From Marinobacter sp. es.048 (GTDB taxonomy: Bacteria; Pseudomonadota; Gammaproteobacteria; Pseudomonadales; Oleiphilaceae): DNA of 64,000 nucleotides. Positions 27,395-35,442 of this stretch are shown in pieces. The translations under genes were made by a program, and so were the position numbers. Position 1 is the stretch's first letter. Every line of letters begins with the position of its first letter. The stretch is from the NCBI RefSeq assembly GCF_900188435.1, contig NZ_FYFA01000002.1, forward strand, positions 186,001 through 250,000, written 5' to 3'. Under the pieces are notes generated by a model. The model saw only the letters and a list, made by a program, of their open reading frames with translations, did no database searches and was not told where the DNA came from.

Positions 27395-27476
27395 GGTTTT
27401 TCCTTGTTGAATCGGATATTTAACGAGCGGAGTCTGATCAAGCGACTCCTGTTACAGAAGGATACCTGTATTCGCG

Positions 27477-27504
27477 TTAACTCTGAACAGCTATACGGTA
27501 TAAG
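27477..27504 (+). promoter_or_regulatory. Probable sigma-70 promoter for the SenB-like gene
   Basis: -35 TTAACT (27477-27482) and -10 TATAAG (27499-27504) are separated by 16 bases. The -10 overlaps the inverted repeat TATAC-G-GTATA (27492-27502), which could be an operator. The region is shared with the divergent importer operon. Confidence 0.4.
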
Positions 27505-27549
27505 GATTTAATTGGCTCAGGGCGGCACTTTTCGTTTCAGGCGGTTGCG

Positions 27550-28536
27550 ATGCATTTAATCCTGATCACACCGGCGAAGCCGGATTCCAAAGCTGGAAAC
27601 AGGGCCACGGCAGAACGCTGGAAAGGCCTGCTGGAAACGGCCGGGCACTCGGTTGATGTCGTTACTCATTATCACGGTGAGGCCTGCGATGCGTTTATTG
27701 CGCTCCACGCATGGCGCAGTTTCGATGCCATCCGACGTTTCCGGGAAACCTGGGCCGAAAAGCCGCTGATTGTGGCGCTGACCGGCACGGACATCTATCA
27801 CCATCAGCACGAGTACCCGGAAGACACCCTGTATTCCATGGACGTGGCGGATACACTCATCGGCCTGCATGACCTTGTCGCCGAAGACATACCCGCCTGT
27901 TTGGCCGGCAAGCTGGTTACGCTACACCAATCGGCCGACGCGCCGGAATCCTTTCCAGCGCCCGCCGCGGATGGCAGCAGCGAAACGTTTGGCGCATGTG
28001 TGATCGGCCATCTGCGGGACGAAAAGGACTCCCTGCGGGCGGCCTATGCAGCGCGATTGCTGCCGGAAGACTCGCGTGTCCAGGTTTTCTGCGCCGGCAA
28101 GGCCCACAACGAAGAGTGGCAACGCAAAGCCGAGCAGGAAATAGCGGAGAACCCACGCTTTCACTGGCTCGGCGAATTGGATAAAGCCGACACCCGACAG
28201 TTGATGGTTAACAGCCAGGTGATGGTGATCAGCTCGATAATGGAGGGCGGCGCGAACGTTGTATCCGAGGCCTGCCGGGCTGGCTTGCCGGTATTGGCAT
28301 CCGATATCCCGGGAAATGTCGGTTTGTTGGGACGGGACTATGCCGGATATTCCCCCGTTGGGGACGAACAAGCGCTGGCCGATCTGCTTCACCGCGCAGA
28401 GACCGATACCGCGTTTCTCGCTTCTCTTAAAAAACAGGTGGGCAAGCTCGCCGAACGTTTTCTGCCAGAAAAGGAGCAGGCATCCCTGGAGCAGGCGCTA
28501 CAGCTTGCGGTGCAGCGCTGCTCAGAGAGACGTTAG
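27550..28536 (+). CDS. senB: SenB-like selenosugar synthase (glycosyltransferase family 1-like)
   Basis: The 328-residue protein matches the SenB family in its landmarks: TPAKPDSKAGNRATAERW at residues 8-25, DAFIALHAWRSFDAIRRFRE near 50, LIVALTGTDIYHH near 75, and the GT-B donor block SSIMEGGANVVSEACRAGLPVLASDIPGNVGLLG near 235. SenB joins selenophosphate to a UDP-sugar (UDP-GlcNAc or UDP-Glc in studied enzymes) to make a 1-selenosugar, the precursor of selenoneine. The convergent neighbour encodes SelD, which makes the selenophosphate it would use. SenA, which adds the sugar selenium to hercynine, is not in the window. The stop overlaps the selD stop. Confidence 0.75.
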   Translation: MHLILITPAKPDSKAGNRATAERWKGLLETAGHSVDVVTHYHGEACDAFIALHAWRSFDAIRRFRETWAEKPLIVALTGTDIYHHQHEYPEDTLYSMDVADTLIGLHDLVAEDIPACLAGKLVTLHQSADAPESFPAPAADGSSETFGACVIGHLRDEKDSLRAAYAARLLPEDSRVQVFCAGKAHNEEWQRKAEQEIAENPRFHWLGELDKADTRQLMVNSQVMVISSIMEGGANVVSEACRAGLPVLASDIPGNVGLLGRDYAGYSPVGDEQALADLLHRAETDTAFLASLKKQVGKLAERFLPEKEQASLEQALQLAVQRCSERR

Positions 28537-30809
28537 TCCCGCAGGGAAATGGGCTCGATCGGGCCGGTCTCATCCTGGGCCGTAATTCGCCCGATGATAG
28601 CAGTGTGCGGATAACCCAGGGTTTTCAGTTCCCGTACACATTCTTCCGCCTTGTCCGCGGCGACGCTTGCGAGCAGACCGCCCGCCGTTTGCGGGTCAAA
28701 GATCAGGGGAAAACGGGCATGATTAACCCACCTTTCCTGATCCCGGATACCGCGGCGCAATCGAATGTTTGCCGGTTGAAGCGAACTGAGAATCCCTGCT
28801 GCTGCTGTTTCCTCCGCGCCGGGGAGGATCGGGATAGCAGAAAGATCCAGCTCGGCATCGACGCCCGAGGGTTTGGTCATTTCAACGAGATGCCCGAGCA
28901 GGCCGAACCCGGTGACGTCTGTACAGGCTTTGGAGCCGAACTTCCGGAGACAGTCCGCTGCCACCTTGTTGGACTGAACCATGGAGGCCAGGGCGGAATC
29001 GATCCACCGGCCTTTGGCGGCCAACTTTGCGTGGGCGGCGAACAAGGTGCCGGTGCCTATGGGCTTGGTGAGAATCAGCGCGTCTCCGGCTTTCAGTCCA
29101 CCCTTGCTCATGACTTCTTCCGGGTCGATCAAACCGTTCACCGCGAAGCCCAAGGCAAGCTCCTTGCCCTCACCGGTGTGTCCACCTACAAGCGCGCATC
29201 CGGCTTCGTTCAGGACTTCCACGGCACCGGACATCATCTGGTAGACCACGTCCTCAACCTTCGATTCAATGCCGTAGGGCACCGTGGCAACGGCCGTGGC
29301 ACTCTGTGCCTCGGCACCCATGGCAAATACGTCACCCAGGCTGTGGTTGGCCGCAACCTTGCCGAAGATAAAAGGGTCATCAATAAAGGCGCGGAAAAAA
29401 TCCACGGTGTGAACAACGGCCTTGCCCGGGGGTACTTTTAAAACGGCAGCATCGTCCGGGGCGTGGAGGCCGATGAGGATATCGTCCCGCTCGATGGGCT
29501 TGAGTTCGCCCAATGCCTGCGAAAGAACGGTGCTGCCCACCTTGGCTCCACAACCACCACAACGCATGGCGACCGCCGAGATCGCCTGGGATGCTTCCTC
29601 GGCGTTCTGGGCCGCGGCGGTATCCGGTAGTTTGGATTCTCCCTCCATGGGAGGCAGATCGTTGAATTTCCCCATGAACCGGCGATCAATCCAGTCCTTC
29701 CAGCGCCAGACGAGGGCGCCATCAAACTGCATGTCTCCTCGGGAGGCGACGGCATACTTATCGCCAGTGCTGATCAACGCCAGCCATTTTTTCTGGGGGT
29801 AGAAATCTCTCGGATCCTTGCCGGTCGCCAGACGCTTGAGATTGTCGGCCAATGGAGGACCTTGCCTCACCGCGAACACCCCCGCTTTTTCGCGGGGGTG
29901 GTTAAGCACATTGGCGATGTCGCCAGCGGCGAAGATGCTGTCGTCGTTCTCAACCTGCAAGGTATCGCGTACCCGCAGGAACAGCCCGTCGTCCAGAGCA
30001 AGGCCAGTGTCTTTCAACCATTCCGGACCACCGGCTCGGGTCACCCAGAGCACTTCGTCCGTTTGTAGCGTTTCTCCGCATTCGGTAATCAACAACCCTT
30101 CCTGAACCTTGCTCACGGGAGATCCGAGGTGGACCTTCACACCGCGATCCGACAAGGTCTTTCGGAAAACCTCACGAACCTTCGGATTGTGAGTCGGAAG
30201 GATTTCGTCTGCGGCGTCAAAGAGGTGAAAGTGAAGCTGGCCCGGGTCTTTGCCCCGCTGCTTCAATTCTTTCTTCAGGCGGAACTGCATCGCCAGGGTG
30301 AGTTCCACGCCGCCAGCGCCGGCCCCGACTACAGCCACAGTCAGTGGCCCATCGTGGTTTTCAATACGGGAGAGCAGGGCAAGCCAGCGGTTATTGAACC
30401 CGGTAATGGGCTTTACCGGTACAGCATGGTCTGAGGCGCCCTCCACTTCATTGACCCGGGGCGAGGAGCCAATGTTGATGGAAAGAATGTCGTAGGGCAC
30501 ATCCGGACGGCCACGGCAGATAACTCGCTTGCGGTCACGGTCGATGCCCATGGCCTCGGCACGATAAAACCGGGCGCCTGCGTATTCGGCCAGACGGCTC
30601 AAGTCGATGTGAACATCATCGTAGCTGTAATGGCCGGCCACGTAGCCAGGCAACATGCCGGAATAGGGGGTGTGGGTGTCGCGGCAGATGAGGGTCAGGC
30701 GCACGCCGGGAACCGGGTTCATGGCGAACCGTTTAAGTACCCCGACGTGGCTGTGCCCGCCGCCAATCAGGACAATGTCCCGTAATACAGGCTGGTCAGG
30801 CGCTCGCAT
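28533..30809 (-). CDS. selD: Fused FAD-dependent oxidoreductase / selenide-water dikinase (SelD)
   Basis: The protein has 758 residues in two parts. The N-terminal 370 residues are an NDH-2-like pyridine nucleotide oxidoreductase (FAD motif GGGHSHVGVL near residue 12, NAD motif VVGAGAGGVE near 155, FAAGDIA). The C-terminal part, from about residue 410, is SelD: catalytic Cys420 and Lys423 in MRCGGCGAKV, GLVGGHTGEG-type ATP site (VGGHTGEG) and CTDVTGFGLLGHLVE. SelD makes selenophosphate from selenide and ATP; the oxidoreductase part may supply selenide by reducing a selenium species. The ATG overlaps the stop of the upstream coiled-coil/HhH gene (TGATG). No selenocysteine is present at the active site. 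Confidence 0.93.
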   Translation of the reverse strand: MRAPDQPVLRDIVLIGGGHSHVGVLKRFAMNPVPGVRLTLICRDTHTPYSGMLPGYVAGHYSYDDVHIDLSRLAEYAGARFYRAEAMGIDRDRKRVICRGRPDVPYDILSINIGSSPRVNEVEGASDHAVPVKPITGFNNRWLALLSRIENHDGPLTVAVVGAGAGGVELTLAMQFRLKKELKQRGKDPGQLHFHLFDAADEILPTHNPKVREVFRKTLSDRGVKVHLGSPVSKVQEGLLITECGETLQTDEVLWVTRAGGPEWLKDTGLALDDGLFLRVRDTLQVENDDSIFAAGDIANVLNHPREKAGVFAVRQGPPLADNLKRLATGKDPRDFYPQKKWLALISTGDKYAVASRGDMQFDGALVWRWKDWIDRRFMGKFNDLPPMEGESKLPDTAAAQNAEEASQAISAVAMRCGGCGAKVGSTVLSQALGELKPIERDDILIGLHAPDDAAVLKVPPGKAVVHTVDFFRAFIDDPFIFGKVAANHSLGDVFAMGAEAQSATAVATVPYGIESKVEDVVYQMMSGAVEVLNEAGCALVGGHTGEGKELALGFAVNGLIDPEEVMSKGGLKAGDALILTKPIGTGTLFAAHAKLAAKGRWIDSALASMVQSNKVAADCLRKFGSKACTDVTGFGLLGHLVEMTKPSGVDAELDLSAIPILPGAEETAAAGILSSLQPANIRLRRGIRDQERWVNHARFPLIFDPQTAGGLLASVAADKAEECVRELKTLGYPHTAIIGRITAQDETGPIEPISLRD
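29877..29900. other. Perfect GC hairpin inside the selD coding region
   Basis: CACCCCCGC and GCGGGGGTG form a perfect nine-base stem with loop TTTTTC. It codes for part of the oxidoreductase half (around HPREKAGVF). No T-run follows, so it is not a typical terminator; it may slow translation at the mRNA level or be chance in a GC-rich gene. Confidence 0.45.
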
Positions 30810-31477
30810 CAGCTAATTTTCTTGGCTTCAGCGGTAAATTGGCTGTATCCCTTAACGCTTGAGAAGGCCTTCAGCTTTTCCAGGTCTTCTGCAGACGGAT
30901 TGGCGATCTGGTCGATTGACGTAATGCCAGCATCTTTCATCTTCTTGGCGGTTGCCGGTCCGATGCCTTTAACCAGCGTCAGGTTGCTCTTGTCAACTGG
31001 CTTGGCAGTTTTTGCCGCTGGTGCTTTCTTGGCAGCGGGCTTCTTCGCGGCTGGCTTCTTGGCCGCAGGCTTGCTGGTCGACGCTTTTGCCTTAGAGGCC
31101 TTTTTAGCGCTTTTCTTCGGGGCGGATTTCTTGGCGGCGGTGCTGGCTTCTTTGCTTACTTCATCGGTGAGTTTCTTAACCTCCTCACCCGCCTCCTTGG
31201 AGGCCACACCCAGTCGCTCCAGAACGCTGCTCTGCAGTTCGTGGAATTCCTCAAGGCGGCGTTCAAACTCTTCGTGGAAACGCTTCATCTCACGATCGCG
31301 AAGTTCGTCAATTTCCTTGAGCAGCTTGCGCACCGGCTCCTGAACCTGATTCTGCAAGCTGTCGAACTGCTTCAGCGCATCGTTCACCAGACCTTCGATC
31401 TGGGAAGAAGTCTTTTCGAACTCCTTGTTGACCTTTTTGACGATCTTATCAACGTTCTGTTTGGCTTTCTTCGCCAT
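30809..31477 (-). CDS. Coiled-coil protein with Lys/Ala-rich linker and C-terminal helix-hairpin-helix
   Basis: The 222-residue protein has three parts. Residues 1-105 form a charged coiled coil of phasin-like character. Residues 110-160 are a basic linker of repeated KPAAKKPAAKK units like histone H1 or PhaF tails. Residues 163-222 are a helix-hairpin-helix domain (LTLVKGIGPATAKKMKDAGITSIDQIA) of the DNA-binding type. Together they suggest a DNA- or nucleoid-associated or PHA-granule protein. AAGGAGACATTCC precedes the ATG. Its stop overlaps the selD start, so translation may be coupled. No direct selenium role is visible. Confidence 0.7.
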   Translation of the reverse strand: MAKKAKQNVDKIVKKVNKEFEKTSSQIEGLVNDALKQFDSLQNQVQEPVRKLLKEIDELRDREMKRFHEEFERRLEEFHELQSSVLERLGVASKEAGEEVKKLTDEVSKEASTAAKKSAPKKSAKKASKAKASTSKPAAKKPAAKKPAAKKAPAAKTAKPVDKSNLTLVKGIGPATAKKMKDAGITSIDQIANPSAEDLEKLKAFSSVKGYSQFTAEAKKIS

Positions 31478-31518
31478 GGAATGTCTCCTTACGGACAGGT
31501 TTCAACAAAAACTCAGGG

Positions 31519-31917
31519 TCAGGCCATCTGCCGGAAACCGGAAATGGAGCCTGGGGAACGACGTGATTTGAGTGACTGCTTTTTCGATACCACTTCCCGG
31601 ATTCTGCGGAGCTTTTCCGCCAAAGAGGAACTCCCGTTGGAGTCGAGTTCCACAAAATCGATGGAATAAAAGAAATTGCTGCAATGTTTTCTGCGTTCGG
31701 TTACCAGGCCAGAGAGGCCTTCCGCCCGGATCTTGTCAAACGGCATATCCATGATCAGGTCCAGTACCACGGTATCACCGGGATTGAACACCTTGTCGGT
31801 TTTCATAACACACCCGTAACCGTCCAGTTCGTAAAGGGCGGCCTCGACAAGTTCCTTACGGAAAAGGCCCTGTCTGACGCGGAATCTGGCGACAAGATCC
31901 GGCAATGCTTCGTTCAT
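31519..31917 (-). CDS. PilZ-like domain protein
   Basis: The 132-residue protein has a PilZ-like barrel pattern: RQGLFRKELVEAALYELDGYGCVMKTDKVFNPGDTVVLDLIMDMP, followed by a strand-rich region ending CSNFFYSIDFVE. The canonical RxxxR and DxSxxG c-di-GMP motifs are not clearly present, so binding is doubtful. The C-terminus is basic. It lies 41 bases upstream of the coiled-coil/HhH gene and may be the first gene of the unit leading into selD. Confidence 0.5.
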   Translation of the reverse strand: MNEALPDLVARFRVRQGLFRKELVEAALYELDGYGCVMKTDKVFNPGDTVVLDLIMDMPFDKIRAEGLSGLVTERRKHCSNFFYSIDFVELDSNGSSSLAEKLRRIREVVSKKQSLKSRRSPGSISGFRQMA

Positions 31918-31954
31918 GAATCAGGTTCTCTGGTGATTTCCGTATCCACAGCAA

Positions 31955-31975
31955 CCTGTCTCAACGGGAGACAGG
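31955..31975 (-). promoter_or_regulatory. Leader hairpin upstream of the PilZ-like gene
   Basis: Perfect eight-base stem CCTGTCTC / GAGACAGG with a five-base loop, 38 bases upstream of the PilZ-like start on the minus strand. It could be an mRNA leader element; no ligand class is recognised. Confidence 0.35.
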
Positions 31976-32089
31976 CTGGATATTGATTAAACAATAGACA
32001 CTGAAATTTGGTTTTGCAACGCCATCAGTGCCATACGCTCGACCGCTAACGCAGTTATTTAACAATCTCACCTGGCCAATCAGGTCAGT

Positions 32090-33610
32090 TTACTTTGTTT
32101 TCAACTCGTACATATCAACTCGGCGATCTTTCAGGTTGGTGACAGAGCCTTCGTTGCGCACCAGCTTCAACTTCTCCAGATCCATATCGGAGAACATGAT
32201 CATCTCTGTATTAGGCGTCGTTTCGGCCATCACCGCATCGTGGGGGAAGGCGAAATCCGAAGGCGAAAACACTGACGATTGGGCGTACTGAACGTCCAGG
32301 TTTTCGACTTTCGGCAAGTTACCGACACTGCCGGTGATTACGACGTAACATTCATTTTCGATTGCCCGCGCCTGGGCACACTGGCGAACCCGAAGGTAGC
32401 CGTTCTTGGTGTCTGTCCAGAAGGGAACCATGATGATATCGACTTCCTGACTGGCAGCGATACGCCCCAACTCCGGGAACTCAATGTCATAGCAGATCAT
32501 GATGGCAACCCGGCCGGCATCGGTTTCGAAAACCTCAAACTGGTTGCCGCCCTCAATAACCCAGTCGCGACGCTCGTGCGGCGTAATGTGGACCTTGCGC
32601 TGCTCATCCACGCGGCCATCCCGGTGGCAGAGGTAGGACACGTTGTATACCCGGTCATTCTCGATCAGCGGCATGGAACCGGTGATGATGTTGATGTTGT
32701 AGCTGACTGCCATTTCGGACATTTCTTCACGGAACTGCTGGGTGAACCCGGCAAGGAAGCGGATGGCCCGGGTCTGGTCCATCTGATCGGTCAGGCCCAT
32801 CAGCGGCGCGTTGAAAAATTCCGGAAAGATGGCGAAGTCGCTCTTGTAGTCGGACAAGGCATCAACAAAGTATTCAACCTGCTCAAGCACTTCTTCAACC
32901 GAGGTAAACTCACGCATTTGCCACTGAACGGCGCCAAGCCGCACCTGGGTTTTTTTAACGCTCAGAACCGGTGAGGGCGGGGTATAAAGAATGTTCCGCC
33001 ACTCAAGAAGTGTCGCGTAGCCCTGGGATTTTTCATCCTCCGGCAGATACTTGTGCATCAACCGGGTAACCTGGAAGTCGTTCGACAGCTGGAAGCTCAG
33101 GATAGGATCGTAGATTTCCTTCCGGTCTACCCGCTGAATGTACTCTTCCGGGGAATACTGTTCAGCGTACTTGAAATAGCTCGGTATGCGGCCGCCGGCG
33201 AGAATGGCCCTCAGGTTCATGGAGCGACAGAGTTCTTTTCGCGCTTCATAGAGCCGGCGGCCAAGGCGATAACCCCGGTAGTCGGGATGGATGAAGACAT
33301 CCAACCCATAGAGAGAATCGCCATTGGCGTTGTGCCAGATCTTCTCGTTCCGGAGGATCAGGTCGTCATAGGTGTGCGGGTTGCTGAAGCGCTCGTACTT
33401 CACGCATACAGTAAGCGCGACCGCAATGAGCTGCCCACTCTCCTCAATGCAGATCTGGCCGTCCGGGAACTGTTCCACCAGCGCCTTGATGGTGTCTTTG
33501 GGCCAAGCGCCTCCGATGTCGTCGTACACCCGGTCCATAAGCTTTTGAAGCTGTTCGTAATCTTCAAGCTTCAGGTTCCGGAGGTTGAGGTGCAGTTCTT
33601 CATGGGCCAT
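32090..33610 (-). CDS. Fused GNAT acetyltransferase / carbon-nitrogen hydrolase
   Basis: The 506-residue protein joins two enzymes. Residues 8-180 are a GNAT domain (LDVFIHPDYRGYRLGRRLYEARKELC is the acetyl-CoA loop). Residues 225-500 are a nitrilase-type hydrolase with the catalytic Glu in FPEFFNAP, Lys in RKVHITPHE and Cys in ICYDIEFPEL. Fusions of this kind are known in many bacteria; the substrate is not established. GGGAG precedes the ATG. It is separated from neighbours by gaps of about 140-170 bases, so it is likely monocistronic. Confidence 0.87.
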   Translation of the reverse strand: MAHEELHLNLRNLKLEDYEQLQKLMDRVYDDIGGAWPKDTIKALVEQFPDGQICIEESGQLIAVALTVCVKYERFSNPHTYDDLILRNEKIWHNANGDSLYGLDVFIHPDYRGYRLGRRLYEARKELCRSMNLRAILAGGRIPSYFKYAEQYSPEEYIQRVDRKEIYDPILSFQLSNDFQVTRLMHKYLPEDEKSQGYATLLEWRNILYTPPSPVLSVKKTQVRLGAVQWQMREFTSVEEVLEQVEYFVDALSDYKSDFAIFPEFFNAPLMGLTDQMDQTRAIRFLAGFTQQFREEMSEMAVSYNINIITGSMPLIENDRVYNVSYLCHRDGRVDEQRKVHITPHERRDWVIEGGNQFEVFETDAGRVAIMICYDIEFPELGRIAASQEVDIIMVPFWTDTKNGYLRVRQCAQARAIENECYVVITGSVGNLPKVENLDVQYAQSSVFSPSDFAFPHDAVMAETTPNTEMIMFSDMDLEKLKLVRNEGSVTNLKDRRVDMYELKTK

Positions 33611-33755
33611 TCAGTTCGGCTCCCGTTCGTTTTGAAGTGAGGACAAGCTCAAGTTTTGTATCGATACGGTAAAAGTTTAACAGAAGCCGCTAAAGACTTC
33701 GCATAGGTACAGTGCTCAACCAGAATGTATCCCGGTTCCGGTGTAGTGGGAGAAT

Positions 33756-34697
33756 CTAGCGGCCGAGCAGGTCGAGGCGCCGGCGCAGGTTTTCCAGTGT
33801 GCTGCGCCCCACATGGCGGGATTCCTCACTCAGGAACGGGTTTTCGAGGGCAATGACCCGGCGCGTTTTGAGGTTGAGAGCTTTGACTGCGTGGGCGTAA
33901 TAGTTGCGGAGGAACTCGCTGAAACTTCCGTCGTGAAGGGCGCGCTCAATCCCCAACTGCAAACGATGGGCGGTCTCCTGATCGTCAGGGCCGACAAAAA
34001 GATAGGATGGCATGGGGTAGGCGATCAAAAGATTGGGTTCGATCACAAGGTTCGGTTCCTGCTCCATTTCCAGATCGTACAGGACTTCACTGACACCGCG
34101 GGCGAAACAATCAAAGCGTTCGTTACGGAGCATCCCGAACAGTATCTCGTATCGGGAGTGGGTCACTACCGGAACACCATTTGCCTCCAGCACCGGCGTG
34201 TCCGGCCAGTGAGAGCCCTGACCGATCCAGATCTGACTGGCTTGAAGGTCATCCAGATTCTTAATGTCTGCGAACTTCGGTAGGGATTCCGGCAAAACCA
34301 CGCAGACCCTGAAACCCAGAAGGCCGCCATCAACCGGGAAGGGAATTGCGGTCAGAAACTCCTCCCGCTCGGCCGAGGTGGCCACATTGGCAATATCAAC
34401 CAGGCGGGATTGGCCATCTGTCAGTTCGCGAAGCACCCGGCCCTGGCTCAACTCTTCGCTTCGGATAATCCGGAAGTCGCCATACTCCGGGGTCTTCTTC
34501 AGGGCCAGCTCTACGAGCGCCCGAATGGCCGGGCTGTCAAAGTTGCGGTACCAGAGTACATAATCACGGCTGGTAATTTGCACTCCGTCCGTGGCTGACA
34601 ACGGTGCAGTAAAAAGACAGAGGCTCAGAATAGCGAAACGGAAAACCAGTTTCCGGAGCCGGTAGCAGGCCACTAAAGCGGGCATAGAACATTCCAA
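33756..34697 (-). CDS. Periplasmic binding-protein-like protein (SBP family 3-like)
   Basis: The 313-residue protein has a signal peptide (FAILSLCLFTAPLSAT, cut near residue 36) and a bilobed fold of the extracellular solute-binding type 3 group (GLLGFRVCVVLPESLPKFADIKNLDDLQ, then GVPVVTHSRYEILFGMLRNERFDCFARGVSEV). Basic, helical C-terminal residues follow. No transporter gene is adjacent, so it may be a sensor-like or orphan binding protein. The start is TTG 34697 with AAAGGA eight bases upstream; ATG 34685 is the alternative. Confidence 0.65.
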   Translation of the reverse strand: MECSMPALVACYRLRKLVFRFAILSLCLFTAPLSATDGVQITSRDYVLWYRNFDSPAIRALVELALKKTPEYGDFRIIRSEELSQGRVLRELTDGQSRLVDIANVATSAEREEFLTAIPFPVDGGLLGFRVCVVLPESLPKFADIKNLDDLQASQIWIGQGSHWPDTPVLEANGVPVVTHSRYEILFGMLRNERFDCFARGVSEVLYDLEMEQEPNLVIEPNLLIAYPMPSYLFVGPDDQETAHRLQLGIERALHDGSFSEFLRNYYAHAVKALNLKTRRVIALENPFLSEESRHVGRSTLENLRRRLDLLGR

Positions 34698-34884
34698 ATC
34701 AGAAATCCTTTCTTAATCCTGGAAAAGCCGGCCGATTGGTAGTTGTGATTGAGGCGAGCACCTCTCACTTTAGAACACAAATTCAAAAATAAATCGGACA
34801 ATGCGCTAAAAAATTGTAAAAGATTCTTGCGACCACCGCAGACCGTTGTAATCATCGGCTCCAACGAAACAACGGAGCATGCTA

Positions 34885-35439
34885 ATGGCAATTATCGACA
34901 ACCTCATCGGTGCCACCGGCCAGTGGGTGGCCAGCACAGACCCCAAAGCCACGTTGACAAGCCCCCTGGCCTGGCTAAAGAAGACCGGCGGCTACGCTGC
35001 GGTGAATAAAATCATCGGTCTGTCCATTCCCTTTGCGCCCCGGAATAACTTCAGTGTGGAAGAGGTGAGGCCCGGCTATGTCCGCGCGAAAATCCGGCTG
35101 AAAGGCAACAAGAACCATTTCGGCAGCCTGTATGCGGGTGCCTACTTCCTGGTGGCTGAAATCCCCGGCGGCGTGCTGACGCTGTTTGATTTGGGCCCGG
35201 CCTACACCCCGATCCTCAAAGAAATGAACCTGCAGTTCCTGCAGCCGGCCAATAGCGATGTCACCGTGGAGTTCACGCTACCGCCGGAAACCATAGCAGG
35301 CATTCTGGCTGACGCCGACGAAACCGGCCGCGCCAAATTTACCCTGGAAGGGAAACTCGTGGATGAGGAGGGCAACCATGTGGCTACCTCCATCGCTCAT
35401 TATCGGGTGCGCAAGAAGGGCTTTAAAGCAGAGGCCTGA
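34885..35439 (+). CDS. DUF4442 hotdog-fold protein (thioesterase-like)
   Basis: The 184-residue protein has the hotdog pattern of DUF4442: NKIIGLSIPFAPRNNFSVEEVRPGYVRAKIRLKGNKNHFGSLYAGAYFLVAEIPGG, with the helix beginning at HFGSLYAG. Relatives are thioesterase-like; CoA or ACP thioester hydrolysis is plausible but not shown. ATG 34885 is chosen because GGAGC lies at a normal distance; ATG 34879 would be too close to it. It ends three bases before the convergent recQ stop. Confidence 0.75.
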   Translation: MAIIDNLIGATGQWVASTDPKATLTSPLAWLKKTGGYAAVNKIIGLSIPFAPRNNFSVEEVRPGYVRAKIRLKGNKNHFGSLYAGAYFLVAEIPGGVLTLFDLGPAYTPILKEMNLQFLQPANSDVTVEFTLPPETIAGILADADETGRAKFTLEGKLVDEEGNHVATSIAHYRVRKKGFKAEA

Positions 35440-35442
35440 CGA

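Noticed and set aside
31000..31090. Short tandem DNA repeats that could look like a repeat array
   Set aside because: They code for the KPAAK-type linker of the coiled-coil/HhH protein and are a protein repeat, not a CRISPR or a mobile repeat.
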